The notes: generated by a model from the letters alone, not told the origin. DNA of 64,000 nucleotides from Artocarpus heterophyllus (GCA_025403435.1 CM046330.1:16142239-16206238), one strand, 5' to 3'; counted from the stretch's first letter, positions 48,588-60,322 are shown. Translations and numbers: made by a program.

Positions 48588-49292
48588 TAGGGGTGAACAA
48601 CGGACGGGTCGGCGGTTTTTGGGCGGGTGCGGGGCGGTTTTTTTAAGTGGCGGGTTGGCGATTAACCAACCCACAAACCGCCCATGGAGTGGCGGGCGGT
48701 TTCGGTTTGGGGGCGGGCGGGTGCGGGCGGTGCGGGCGGGTTGGGCGGGTTGGGTCTACACTAATGTACAATATAATTTTTTGAGCTCTTTTTTATTAAA
48801 AAAAAGTGAAGAAAATTTGTAAAAAATATAAGACGATAATGTATGAAGCATTCTCAACAACAACCAAGTTTGACGCCTAAAGACAATAACCATATTCACA
48901 ACAAATTAAGAAACATAATCATTCATTGCAACAAGAAACATCAACTATATATGAAGTGATGAACAAAGTCAAGAATTCTTGTTCTTCCATAAAACATGTT
49001 CATTGGGTTCGAAAATAACAGGATACTACAGATGAAATGATGAACAAAGTCAAATGTTCTTTTTCTTTTTAAAGAATGAGGAGTGGAAGAGGTTTAGATT
49101 AAGATTTTTTTTTTTTTTTTTTAAGAATTAGGCGGGCGGGTTCGGGTTGAACCCGCCCCCTAAAATTTAAAACCGTACCCGCCCGCCAACATATGTAGGC
49201 GGGCGGGTTGAACCCGCATAGTCTTTTTTTTGGGCGAGCAAGCGATGGTTGCAGGCGGCCGGCGGTTGCGGGGCGGTTTTTGTTCGCCCCTA
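48588..49292. mobile_element. hAT-superfamily MITE, GC-rich
   Basis: 705 bp. Terminal inverted repeats TAGGGGTGAACAA and TTGTTCGCCCCTA, with one mismatch. It is flanked by the perfect 8-bp target duplication CTAGGAAC (48580-48587 and 49293-49300), diagnostic of hAT transposition. Both arms are rich in GGCGGG-type words in opposite orientation, so the element can fold back; the middle is AT-rich and non-coding. It inserted into the LOG-bearing retroelement, after that element formed. Confidence 0.92.
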
Positions 49293-49582
49293 CTAGGAAC
49301 ACATGAACCTTAAAGGTTTACAAACAGCACACCTTTTTATTTTTAAAGTTTTTTTTCCGCTTGGTTTTTAAAACTAGTCCCAAATTCAATCACAAAAAAA
49401 AAAAAAAATTAACATAACCCTTTCCCCCAACCTAAATTGAACACTGTCCCCAATGTTTAACAAGATTAAAGCAGGAAGAATAACAACATATATTTACAAG
49501 AGCTGTTATTCAAAATAAAAAACAAAAACAAAAACAAAAACATAGACAATAATGTTGTAGATAAAACTAAAAGAGATAGAGT

Positions 49583-50173
49583 TTAGAGAGAAAGATCCAA
49601 ATCTTGTTTGCGCTTTCCAAAGAACTTTGATGTTGCATGTCCACCTCGTATCAATGACTTGCATTTTTTCGAGAAATCCTCTACAGTAGGGGCAGAGATA
49701 AAAATCTTTCTTCTTGACTACTCAAAAAACCTTTGTTCCATAGCATGATCTAAAAAACTAAGCAAACTATCAAAGTAACCATTTATATTTAACAAACCAA
49801 TAGGTTTAGAGTGTAGTCCTAACAATTTCCAACTAGAAATAGCAAAAAGTTCTTCTAGAGTTCCTAAACCTCCAAGAAAAGCAATAAAAGCATCAAAAGA
49901 AAACTCCATGTCTCTGATTCGCTTAGGGAAACCTGCAACTATTTTTTCAGCACCAATAGTAGGACCATATAAACGACATTGAGCAAAGATACCTGGAATG
50001 ATACCTAAAGCCCCAATACCTCTAGAACGACTTCCAGTAGCAACAGTATCCATTAAACCTAAACTACCTCCTCCATAGACAAGATTTATCTTTTTCGTAG
50101 ACAAGACATGACCTAAATGAAATGTAGCTTCTATGTAATTGACATCCTTTCCTGATCTACAACTGCAAAACAT
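49583..50173 (-). pseudogene. LOG-like sequence inside an LTR retroelement
   Basis: An open frame of 151 codons (50173-49718) shows FCSCRSGKD at the start, YGGGSLGLMD (residues 33-42), GIIPGIF, DAFIAFLGGLGTLEE (residues 94-108; family motif PGGxGTxxE with Pro replaced by Leu), HSKPIGLLNINGYFDSLLSFLDHAM. After a TAG (49718-49720) the same frame continues with the LOG C-terminus (KIFISAPTVEDFSKKC) to TAA at 49583-49585, giving about LOG length. The first residues expected before FC are in another frame, so the start is damaged. Known LOGs form dimers in the cytosol and nucleus and hydrolyse cytokinin ribotides. Intronless. It sits downstream of gag-protease on the same strand, where pol or an env-like gene would be in a complete element. 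Probably captured by reverse transcription of host mRNA. Confidence 0.75.
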
Positions 50174-52187
50174 ATGTTTTTAAACTTTAAAGATGATTGG
50201 GACAAGGACTCCATAATGATTACTAAGATTAAGACTTTTTTTTTAGACTGACTCTATCTTACAAATCTGCTCTGAGAAAAACTTAAGAACTAAAGAGATT
50301 TTATACACACCTAAGGAGAACGTTGGGTAAAGTTAGTTAAAAATAATTGTGATGATAGATAGGGACAGATAGATAAATGTGACACAACTATAGAACTTGT
50401 TGAAAATTTTTATTTGACAAAACTATTTAACTATTGACAAACAAGACAATATTGTACTTTTGACAAATGGGACTAAATTTTAAAAATCAAGGCAAAGCTT
50501 ATCTCAAACGACACACAGAATACCTACTAAAGAAACTTATGCTTCTAACAAAAGAAGAAAAGTCAAAATATTATTATTAAAAGATAAACAGTACAATCAC
50601 AATTATTAAACAACTACTGTATAAATCACACAAAAATGAAAATCTTTTTGTTGATGAAATTTTATTCGAGAATGAGTTAAAGAAAACTTATGTTCATCAA
50701 AACGCGTTTCCAAAAATTCTATTACTCAGCCATTTTGATGATTTTTTATTCAAACCATGATCATATCCCGAATAAATTTTCAACATTTTTTTAAATTTTT
50801 TTTGATTTTTTTAAAAGACAAACACACAAAGAAACAAAAGAAAATACTTGACAGATCTGTTTTAAAGTAGAAGGATCTTGAGTCTGCTTTCCATCTAACA
50901 TTCTCGCAAACTGAACAGTTGGGTTTTTAACTTCAGATTCTTAAGATGCTCCTTTTTTGCATAAAATTGAGGCCAAAGTTTTTTCATAGCCCCCCAAACG
51001 TATCCACTTGGATGGGACTCAAGAGAAACTCAGAGATCTTCTAAATTCTCATTCCTAAGACTATTTTATAGAACTAAATTTTATCCTCTCTATTTCTATA
51101 TACGAGACTAGGTGAAGGGCATTTTTCAGAACAAGTTTGACGAGAATATTTATGACATTTTGATTCCATACGACGAGCTCTTCTTTTTCTAGCACACGAC
51201 TTATACAAATACCAAGCAAACATACATTTTTTACATCACTTGGATGAACAAGACCTTTATGTGCATCTTGATATTAGTAGGAAGTTTAAAACATGAAAGT
51301 ACCCAATGACGAGTGACTCTAGTTTTGTACTTCTTTTAGATTTCTCTTTGAGAAAGTGAAGGGAAATATTTCTTTAAGCGCTCATATTTCGAATCCATGA
51401 TTAAGAAATTGAGATTCTTGAGAGTAAATTGAAAGCTTTAAGAGAGAGTTTAAGAGAGAATTGGGGAGATTTTTGTGGAAACAGAAGAAAAGGAGATTGA
51501 AGATTTTCTAGAAAAAAATATTTGAAAGATCGAAGAACTTTGAGAGAGTTTTGGGAGATTTAGAGAAAAGACAGAGAGAATTCGAGAGTTAGAGAGAAAA
51601 TGAGAAATTTGGGGAGGGAAAGAGGAAAGACTTTTGAGCTTAAATGCAAGTAACGGATTTTATAGACAAGGGGTGGATTATTGTTTAAACACAGGGAAGA
51701 CTATACAGACACATGCGAGACAATACACAACAATAATGGCCTAAAGAAAAGTAACCTTATAGATTACTAAGAAATGAAAATATTTTTGTGTTTTTGAATT
51801 TTTGAATTTTTTTGTTTTTTTAATTATTTACAAAAGTCTAAAATTTTAAAAAATTAATTGAAAATCATTTCATTAAAATGTGTTTCTAGAGGCCGTTGAT
51901 ACAAAAATACCAACTAATCTTGTTGATTATAATCTCCATAATTTCTACCATTTTAATGAATTTTTGAAATAATTTTTCTGATTTTCAGGAAAAACAAAGA
52001 AAGTAGAGATACAAAATACCAATACAAAAACATAAAGATAATTCAAACATTAATTTATAACTATGATTTTAGTTTCAGAATCAGAATCATAATCGTCAAT
52101 GTTGATGACTATTGGAAGAGTTGCTCTGAACCTTCCCAAAAGATAGCATTTCCAAAAAGTTAAGTTGCCAGCTGTTGCAAAGAACCT
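50174..52187 (-). mobile_element. Internal spacer between gag-protease and LOG-like sequence
   Basis: No reverse transcriptase, RNase H or integrase motif was found in any frame. A purine-rich stretch lies at 51480-51620 on the + strand. On the - strand some coding-like stretches occur (around 50940-51030 and 51074-51223) that I do not recognise. Confidence 0.55.
51074..51223 (-). CDS. Unrecognised 49-aa basic, cysteine-containing open frame
   Basis: Starts MFAWYLYKSCARKRRARR at 51223 and ends RNREDKI. It has a Lys/Arg cluster after the first Cys and four Cys in total, with another C-K-K-C just upstream in frame. The basic cluster resembles an RNA-binding or nuclear-localising segment, but no family was recognised and the frame may be a remnant of a longer one. 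Lies between gag-protease and the LOG-like sequence on the same strand. Confidence 0.2.
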   Translation of the reverse strand: MFAWYLYKSCARKRRARRMESKCHKYSRQTCSEKCPSPSLVYRNREDKI

Positions 52188-54690
52188 TCATTGAAATTCT
52201 TCTTCATCCATGAGATCATCCATAGTGTCACCCATCACCTCATCTTCGGGTTCTTCTTCAAAAACTTCATTTTTATATTCAGGTTCAAAACTTGAATTTT
52301 TAGCTTTAAGAGGTTGGTCATCAAAAATATTCACAGGATGGTTATCAACTTTGGGTGGGACACTTGAATCAAAAGAATCAGCCAAATAAGCTAAAGGATC
52401 AATAAACGTTCCAGAAGTACTGTTCTCAACAAAGTTCACTTCATACTTTCTCGAGGGTGATTATGCCATGTTAAAAATATTGAATTATGAAGTCAAATTC
52501 TCAAAAGACAATTTTAGTATTCCATTTTTACAATTAATTAAAGCATTAGAAGTTGCAAGAAATGGACGACCTAAAATGACAGGAATTTGAACATTTGAAT
52601 TTGCGATAGGTTGTGGATCCAAAACAATAAAATCTACTGGGTAGTAAAATTTATTAATTTGGACTAACACATGCTCAACAACACCTCTTGGAATTTTTAT
52701 AGATCGATCAACTAATTGAAGTGTGACAGAAGTTGGCTTTAGTTTACCAAAACCTAATTGTTGATAGACAGAATAAGGTAAAAGGCTGACATTAGCACTA
52801 AGATCTATCAAAGCATGTTCAATTTGAGTATTTCCTATGATACAAGAAATTGTGGGGCAACCGGGATCTTTGTATTTCAATGATGAATCATGTTGAATGA
52901 TGGAACTAACATTCTCAGCTAAAAATATAGTTTTAGTCACATTATGCTTCCTTTTACTTGTACAACAGTCTTTCAAAATTTAGCATAAGATGGGACTTAT
53001 TTGATTACATCTAAAAGTGGAATGCTAATTTTGACTTATTTGAATAATTCAAAAATTTCAGTATTTTTGTTAGATTTCTTTTTTGAAAGCAAAGCTTGAG
53101 GAAATGGAACCTTTGGAACAAATTTCTCTTTTGAAACACTCTTTTCTTTTTCAAAATTTTCCTTATTACTATTGATTTTATCATCACTTTTCAAAGTTGA
53201 ATTAACCTTCTGATCTTTTGAAAGATTAATTTTATCAACAGCTTTTCCACTTCGAAAAGTTGTGACAAAATTAACAGTTTCTTATTGTGATTGTGAACTA
53301 AAAGAGGCAACTTCATTTGCAGATGGATAATGTACAGGTTGAGCATAAAATTTGCCTTTTTCTTGAATGCGAAGGGAAGAAGTGAGTTTAGAAATGGATT
53401 CTTTAATTTTATGAATGTCTTGAGAAGTGCGAGTGTTATAAACTTCCTATTTTTGAATGAATAATTTTTGAGCTTGAATGAATGATTACAAAGTGTCTTC
53501 ATGAGTTTTGACTCGAGAGTGGAGATTTTCAGAAAAATTTTGTGGAGGCCTTTGAAAATTTTGAGAATTAGATGGAAATTATGGATTTTAAGATTGTTGT
53601 AGAAATGGTGGATGACCTTGAGAATATTGTGGTGGAAGTGGTACTGGTGGTTGAAATTACTGTTGTGGTTAATTATTTCTCCAACTGAAATTGGGATGGT
53701 GTCTCCATTGTGAATTGTATGTGTCAGAATGTGGGGATGGAAATGGCTTTCTAACTGGGTCTAATTGATTTGTGTAATTTACTTATTCATGGGACTCTTT
53801 CTTAAAAATTGGGCATCATAAGTTGAGTGTCCTTAAGTTTAGTAAGGACTACACAAAACTTCAATTTTGGGTTGTTGGACATTCCTACATTCCATGGCTT
53901 CAATCTTTTTAGCCAAACATGCAATTCTAGCATGTAGATTATTTTCTTGACTAAGTTGATAGACACCTCTTTGAGCATTAGCAAGATTAGATCTAATTGA
54001 GCCTTCAAAATTACTATGTTGCCAATATTGAGAGTTTTTAGCCAAATTATCAAGAAAATCTAATGCTTTATCAAGTTTTTTATCAAGGAATTATCCATTA
54101 CACATTGTTTCAACAAAATTGACGAGTTTCAAGGGTTAATCCTTTGTAAAAGAAACTAATGTAACACCATTTTTCAAAACCATGATGTGGGCAAGAATTC
54201 AACAAATCGTTAAATCGTTCCCAACATTGAAATAGACTTTTTTTTTTACATTTTGGGAAAAATTTTGAATTTGTTTCTTCGAAGCATTGGTTTTATGAGT
54301 TGGAAAGAATTTTTTGAAAAGCTTAGTTTGTATTTCTTGCCATGTACCTATTGACCTAGGTTTTAAAGAAGTAAGCCAAGTTTTAGCTTTGTCATTTAAA
54401 GAAAAAGGAAAAAGCTTAAGCTTAATAATTTCATTTGAAACTTCCTGGTCAGCGAAGGTAATACAAACATCTTCAAACTCTCTGAGGTACAGATATAGAT
54501 TTTCAGATTCTAAGCCATGAAAATTGGGAAGCAAATTAATCACTCTAGGTTTAAACCTAAAGTAATGGGCGTTGAGAGGAGAAACCAAACATGATGGAGT
54601 GGATTCACGAGGTGGTTGCAAATAATCTCTCATTGAATAAACAGGATTGATGATTTGTTGATTACCAATATTTTTATTATGAACCTTTCA
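52188..54690 (-). pseudogene. Gag-protease of Athila/Tat-like non-autonomous element
   Basis: The gag N-terminus shows the STPSC and FHGLESEN-type block (54590-54500), LREFEDVCITFAD and LNDKAKTWLTSLKPRSIGTWQEIQTKLFKKFF. After a poly-T slippage frameshift near 54240 the frame continues with CWERFNDLLNSCPHHGFEKW (about 54225-54165), LDKALDFLDNLAKNSQYW, and NLHARIACLAKKIEAME. A degraded linker follows, then the protease (52976-52485): KDPGCPTISCIIGN, IEHALIDLSANVSLLPYSVY (catalytic Asp in LIDLSAN; the usual LG is LS), LQLVDRSIKIPRGVVE and ILGRPFLATSNALI. The acidic C-terminus (52439-52188) ends DDLMDEEEFQ. No reverse transcriptase follows, as in non-autonomous TR-GAG-type elements, so it would depend on a related full element. 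Several frameshifts and stops are present. Confidence 0.82.
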
Positions 54691-55549
54691 TCATTAGCCA
54701 TTTTTGGTGAATTTGAAGACACAATAGAGACTAAAGGTGGTTCTAAAGTTTTCCTAATTAACCTACGACTTTTAGACAAATGAGACCAAACTAGCATAAA
54801 TTATTTAAATATTTACAAAATTTTATAGACAGATACTAAGCTTTTCTTTTCTCATGGAGAATAAAGTAATAAATGAAAAGTATTTGCCTTATTGATTTTG
54901 TAGAATTTGAGAATTGTATTTTTCAAGAATGTCCCCGGAAAGATTGGTAGTGCTAAGGCTCCTTAAAAACCAATCTCTTTGTCAAAACAACATTCTTGGA
55001 ATGACCAGTGTTGGGAGAATCTCCAAAAGTGAACTGGTTATAGAAAAGAATTTTGAACTAGTACCAGCCCCTGAGCGGAACTTTTTCAAAAAAATACTTT
55101 TCACCAAAACACAATTTATTTATTAAGTATTATGGAAAACCTAATCTAAAAATTTATGAAGTTTATTTCTAAGGCAAAAGCCTAAAACTAAACCTAAAAC
55201 TAGAAAAATATATACTTTACAAAAGAAAGGAAAGAAAATAAAATTTTTATGATTTTTAAGATTTTTTTATTTAATTATTTTTTTAAAGAATAGTAAAATA
55301 GTGACATGAATAGTAATTGACGTGAATAGTAACTAGTATTACACAAATAATAACTTATAAAAAACGCATGCAAATTACTACGTCAACAACACTTAATGCC
55401 CGCAAAATAGAAAATATTAACAAAAGAAAACAAATAAAACAGTAAAACAAAAGTTAGTAATATATAAAAGAAAAAGAAAAAGAAAATATATTATATAATA
55501 ACATACTGCACTAAAAGTAATATTGTCCCTGATAGCGGTGCCAAAAACT
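54691..55549 (-). mobile_element. 5' leader of LOG-bearing element
   Basis: Non-coding AT-rich leader between the primer binding site and gag. A hairpin-like pair of related segments (GAATGTCCC...AGGCTCC and CATTCTTGG...) occurs around 54925-55010. Confidence 0.55.
55525..55543 (-). promoter_or_regulatory. Primer binding site (tRNA-Asp type) of LOG-bearing element
   Basis: On the element strand TGGCACCGCTATCAGGGAC lies six bases inside the 5' LTR. It is a mutated version of the TGGCGCCGTTG-type site complementary to tRNA-Asp used by Athila/Tat lineage elements. Confidence 0.8.
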
Positions 55550-57904
55550 TGATCTTGCGTCTGTTAACGCACTCTAAAATGATTCCAAGTATAAGGTTGT
55601 CTCAAGTAATACTTACTCGGTGAATTCAAGGTCAAACCCACAGGGAAGGATTTTATTTAGTTCTAGTACATATATTATATTAACTTTTTCTTTTTATTTC
55701 AGCTGAAAAATATGAGGATTAATATTTATTATTTACAGACTATATTTACAATATTTACATATTTTTACAATATTTTTCATACTTTGTTTTTGACAATTTA
55801 GAACTTTAATAACAAGAAATGCAAACAAAATTAAAATGTAATTTTAACAACAAGTGTAGATAATTTAAAATAACTTAAGCAAAGTAATGACAGCAATTCA
55901 AAGAAATAAAACAACAATAATAACAGGGCTAAGGTTTAAAGTTCCGTTCTGGCAATTATCTTAAATATATTTTAGTTTTTCTTTTTATTTACTAGTTGGT
56001 TTAAAAATATACTATGCCACTCTGCCAATAATAAATCAAGAGTTACCAAAAATTTACTATGCCATTTTATGTTTATAATGTAACAAAAACATAACTTAAT
56101 ACATAGGCAGCATTTCAATATAACTTAACTAAAATAATAACCAAGATAATAAGTTAAGCATTTATCGAGCCATTCTCTGTCTACGACTAATCAAGGTTCT
56201 CCCAAGTATTATCCGTGCCAGTCTATATCGTCGATAAATCAAAACTGTAATTTTGACAGAGTTCTAGCAAAGAAAATATTGAAATCCGAAGTTTTCTAAG
56301 AAAATATTTTGGCATTACAACTGCTTAGAAAACTAAGAAAAACAAAATATTTAAAGTAATTTTGCCAGAATTTTTCCTCTCACCTCAGCTAAAAAGGAAT
56401 TTAGAAAGATATAATTAATAAAATACTACTAATATTATTGGGCATAACTTTTACAACATATATTAAAAAATATTTTATAAAAAACTAGATTAAAAACTAA
56501 AATAAAAACTAACTATTTGTATAGCAGTGCTTTTCACTGCAAAGAGGGGTTCTCTCCACCAAGGCGAAGAGCCTCAGTATTTATAGGGCTGGATTTTAAC
56601 TATTTACAACATTTTTTCAATTATTTTCATTGTTCAAATTTTGAAAAACTCAGATCATAATGATCCAATTTCTCCTTCTTTTTCTTCGCGCTAGGCCTTT
56701 TTCACTGTCTGAGATTCTCATTGAGATTTGCTGCTTCTTGGCAGCTGGATGCATCAGTCAAGCACAATCTGAGACGTTGAAATGGCAATCCAACGGACAA
56801 AAAACAAAAAAGCAAGTAGGGTCAAATAGGACCAGATAGGGCCAGAGCAAGGACCGTTAGATCGGTCTTGGTAAGCTAATCAGACGACTAGAAAAAGGGT
56901 TGTAGTGGAGACAACCGCACGAGATTGGACAAGGCCTAAGATTCCCATGGGCTTGTTGACATGTGTCAGTGCTGATGCACGCTGCACGGCTGACCCGTGG
57001 CATGCGTAGGGCTGATGGCGGCAGAGATCAGGACCAGATGGGGCCAGAGCAAGGACCGTTAGATTGGTCTTGGCAAGCTAATCGGACGACTAGAAAAAGG
57101 GTTGTAGTGGAGACAACCGCACGAGATTGGACAAGGCCTAAGATTCCCATGGGCCTGCTGACATGTGTCAGTGCTGACGCACACTGCACGGCTGACGCGT
57201 GGCATGCGTAGGGCTCATGGCGGCAGAGATCGGATGGACGAGATTGCTTTGGCAGCTGATCCAATGGTCCATATTTCAACACGTGTCCTCTTATAGATAA
57301 ACTCGAATTTTAATTTTGTTTTTGATGCATTTGATGTCTAATTTTGTCTGCTTTGGTGCCATTTTGCTCTGTTTTTTTGCTAGATTTCAAATCTAAAGAT
57401 AAAAAATTAAAATAAAATTAATTATTTTATAAACATAATATTTATAAAAATATTAAAAATATTTATTTTACATTAAAACACATGAAATTAATTATAAATT
57501 TCTAAAATTTCCAGTCTCTGTTTCGGTTTAGCACAAATATGATTTTTAAGACTTGGAAATATTTTTAGAAATTACTAAAAATATAATAAAACATATTTAC
57601 CAACTTAAAACATACTATCAAACAAATTAAGACTCATAATAAAATCACACAATATTATTTTTACGGTTTATATTATTTTTAGTTTAAGCACATATTTAAC
57701 ATACCAAAACAACTTTAAAAATTACTAAAAATATTATTAAACATAAAAGCACATTAAAAACACGTTTTTAGACATATTTTCACACTAAGACATTAAAAAC
57801 ACTGTTTATCACTAAATTGCTATAAATAAGGACTTTTACGATAAATATCAATGCAAAATAGTTGATTTTTACATTAAGAAAAGTACATTTTCTAAGTCTC
57901 ATCA
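55550..57904 (-). repeat. 5' LTR of LOG-bearing Athila/Tat-like element
   Basis: 2355 bp; on the element strand TGATGAGAC ... GATCA. Longer than its partner mostly because of a 202-bp internal tandem duplication and a short extra stretch near 55670-55740. Point differences from the other LTR are scattered throughout, so the insertion is not recent. Confidence 0.92.
56828..57231. repeat. 202-bp tandem duplication in the 5' LTR
   Basis: Unit 1 (56828-57029) and unit 2 (57030-57231) both run from AGGACCAGAT to GGCGGCAGAGATC and differ at a small number of sites. The partner LTR has one unit (about 46170-46374). It is the GC-richest part of the LTR. Confidence 0.9.
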
Positions 57905-57909
57905 ATCGC
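57905..57909. repeat. Target duplication ATCGC, right
   Basis: Pairs with 44952-44956 and proves the boundaries of the 12.9-kb element. Confidence 0.85.
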
Positions 57910-59990
57910 ATCATATGATAACACAGTGTGACAGATCACTGGTCATGCATTTTTATAAATTCTTATAAAAAACATATTAAACAATTTATTTTAAAGCTAT
58001 TAATACTGTAGACGAGATTCCTACTTACTTATATCAGTGAAGTAGTCTCCCCTATCAATTCTAAGTTCCTCTTTTTCTACTAAAATAGATCTGTACAAAC
58101 ACCCGTTATGAGTGTGTGTGAATTTCCTATTTTAGGCTATTAAATTTTAGCACAAACAAAAGAATTCGATCATTATGTTAGGTCGCCAATTTCTTTATCA
58201 ACTAGCCATGCGTTTCACCATTTCTATTACAAGGATTATTTTTACTAAATCCTCATAATATTCTAACTTTTCCTTAATTGCCATTTGCTCATATCCAAGT
58301 TGATAATTAATTAATTTCAAACCAATTAATTGATTATCTATTGTCGTTTAACCCAGAAGGCTTTAATCCACTAAATCGGTCACCCTTGAATTCATGATTT
58401 TGACCTTACATCCTAATTGGGCTTATTTAAATTCGTTTCATGGGCTCGCAACGATTTTAAGTTTGTAAGCCCAAAATGACATTATAACGTCTTATAGATT
58501 CCGCCGATAGACTGTGCTTCGAGCGGCATTTTTTTTTAATCCTTGATGATGAGAGAATTCTTAACATAAAACCTTGAAAGAAATATTAATCTTTTGTTTT
58601 AAACTTAATTTGTTAAATATAACATAATAGCATTAATTTCTCAAAAGTGGTAATAACATAATAATAATTACGTTTTAACGTAATCATAATTCGTAGAAAC
58701 TTAACCATTGCATGCCTCGAAACATTAATCTCTTAAATCATGGAATAATAAAAATTCCTTGAAACTTTTCTATCAAGCATAAGGATAGTTATTTAAGAAT
58801 TACTTCTTTTAAAAACATTTCTTAATTTAAAGATAACTAATTCAAAAATGATTCTAAATTAAACAATGGAATAAAATCATATTAAATGCTCCTTTAAAAA
58901 CTTCCTTAAAATTATTTATATATTTCACTTATAATTTCATATCTTAAAAATAACATATTGATTTCTTAAAAAAATTCACCTTTTCAAAAATTATCATAAA
59001 AATAATTACTTATAACCCATTCACTTAAATCCAACATGATAATTTCTTAAAGCACAATCATCTAAACTTTCACAATAATAAATTCATAAAACATATTCAT
59101 AAAAATCCTCACTTAATTTAACTTCAAGCTCATATGACTTTTCTTAACAATAATTAATTTATTGTAATCTATTCTCTTAAGTCTAACATATATTTTCTTA
59201 AAGCATAGCTATATAAACTTTCGTAGCCACAAATTCATTAAGTACACTCATAAAACTCATTTCTAAATTTAACATAATACTCTTGTAATCATTTTTAATT
59301 CCAAATAAGCTTACAATTTTCATACCTTGGATATCTTTTGTATATTCGTTGCATTGTCTATGGCAACCCTTTTAAACCTTAAGATTCTCCAGACCAAGAT
59401 TTTATTATCGCAATTGATTTCCTTTTCTTTTACGTAACATACTTGCATATAGTAAACTAACAAAACACATCAATAATTATTACAAGTTATTTCCTCGCTC
59501 AAACATTCAAATTATTCATAAAATATAAGCTTTGACCATAGTAAATTTAAGGACAAGGTTTATGATTCTTACCTTCAACGAACACTCTTAGAAATTCTCT
59601 TAAAAGGCTAGACCCTCCTCCTTTATCTTCTTGTTTTATGATCTCTATCACATAAACTTTGCTAAATAAAAATCTAATCCTTCTTTTACCAACAAAATAA
59701 AAAAGGAGGTTTAGAGTTAACCTTAACGATCACTCCTCTAATCCGACTTCCTTTTCTCCTTCTTCTTTCTAGTTCTTTTCATTTTGGGCGAGTTAGGAAA
59801 ATGTGTGAGTGCTATAAGAGATTTTGGAATGCAAGAGGGCTCTTATGGTTTGTAAGAGAATGTGAAAAGTGAGTGAGGAGTAAATGACGCAAAATGGGCA
59901 TCTATTGGGGTCTCCATTATATATCTATTCTATTCCATCCCCATTAGTTGAAGCTAAAACAACATGCAATAAAACTACTCTAAAGCTACG
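57910..59990 (-). repeat. Older LTR, right part (host of two insertions)
   Basis: Non-coding. On the - strand it has a TATA-type stretch (about 59915-59930, AATAGATATATAATGG) followed by a leader-like region, as expected of an LTR promoter and R region. By position it continues 44067-44956 across the inserted element, and its own start has been cut by the + strand chromovirus at 59991. The assignment is by layout, not by full alignment. Confidence 0.4.
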
Positions 59991-60217
59991 TGTAACACCC
60001 GATGATTTTCATGTAAGGGGTATTGTTAGATAAGTAATGACGTTAAGTATTTTCCCTTATGATATAATGTTACTAAAAATTTTATTCTAAGCATGATGGC
60101 AGGTAACAGTCACACGGAATTGATGTATTGAAGTGTTCATGTCATTTATGTTGTATGCTAGACATTTATTTAACAATCAATTAACAATTTTGTTATATTT
60201 TAGGCGTGTGCAGCAGT

Positions 60218-60322
60218 CTGGCAGGCCGATCCTTCAAGTTTGGCAGGCCAGATTATCCCTCCTAGGACAGCAGGCTGATGGATTTCATTGGCAGGCCGAA
60301 GACAGTTAACGAGTAATCAGCA
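60218..60322 (+). repeat. TCGGCAGGCCGA cluster, LTR 4 5' end
   Basis: Degenerate units at 60218, 60240, about 60264, 60288 and about 60309. AG-centred polarity relative to element sense, as in the 5' ends of LTRs 1-3. Confidence 0.75.

Noticed and set aside
49583..50173. LOG-like sequence as a functional host gene interrupted by a retroelement
   Set aside because: It lies entirely within the LTR element defined by a TSD, has no introns, carries an internal stop and an altered PGG motif.
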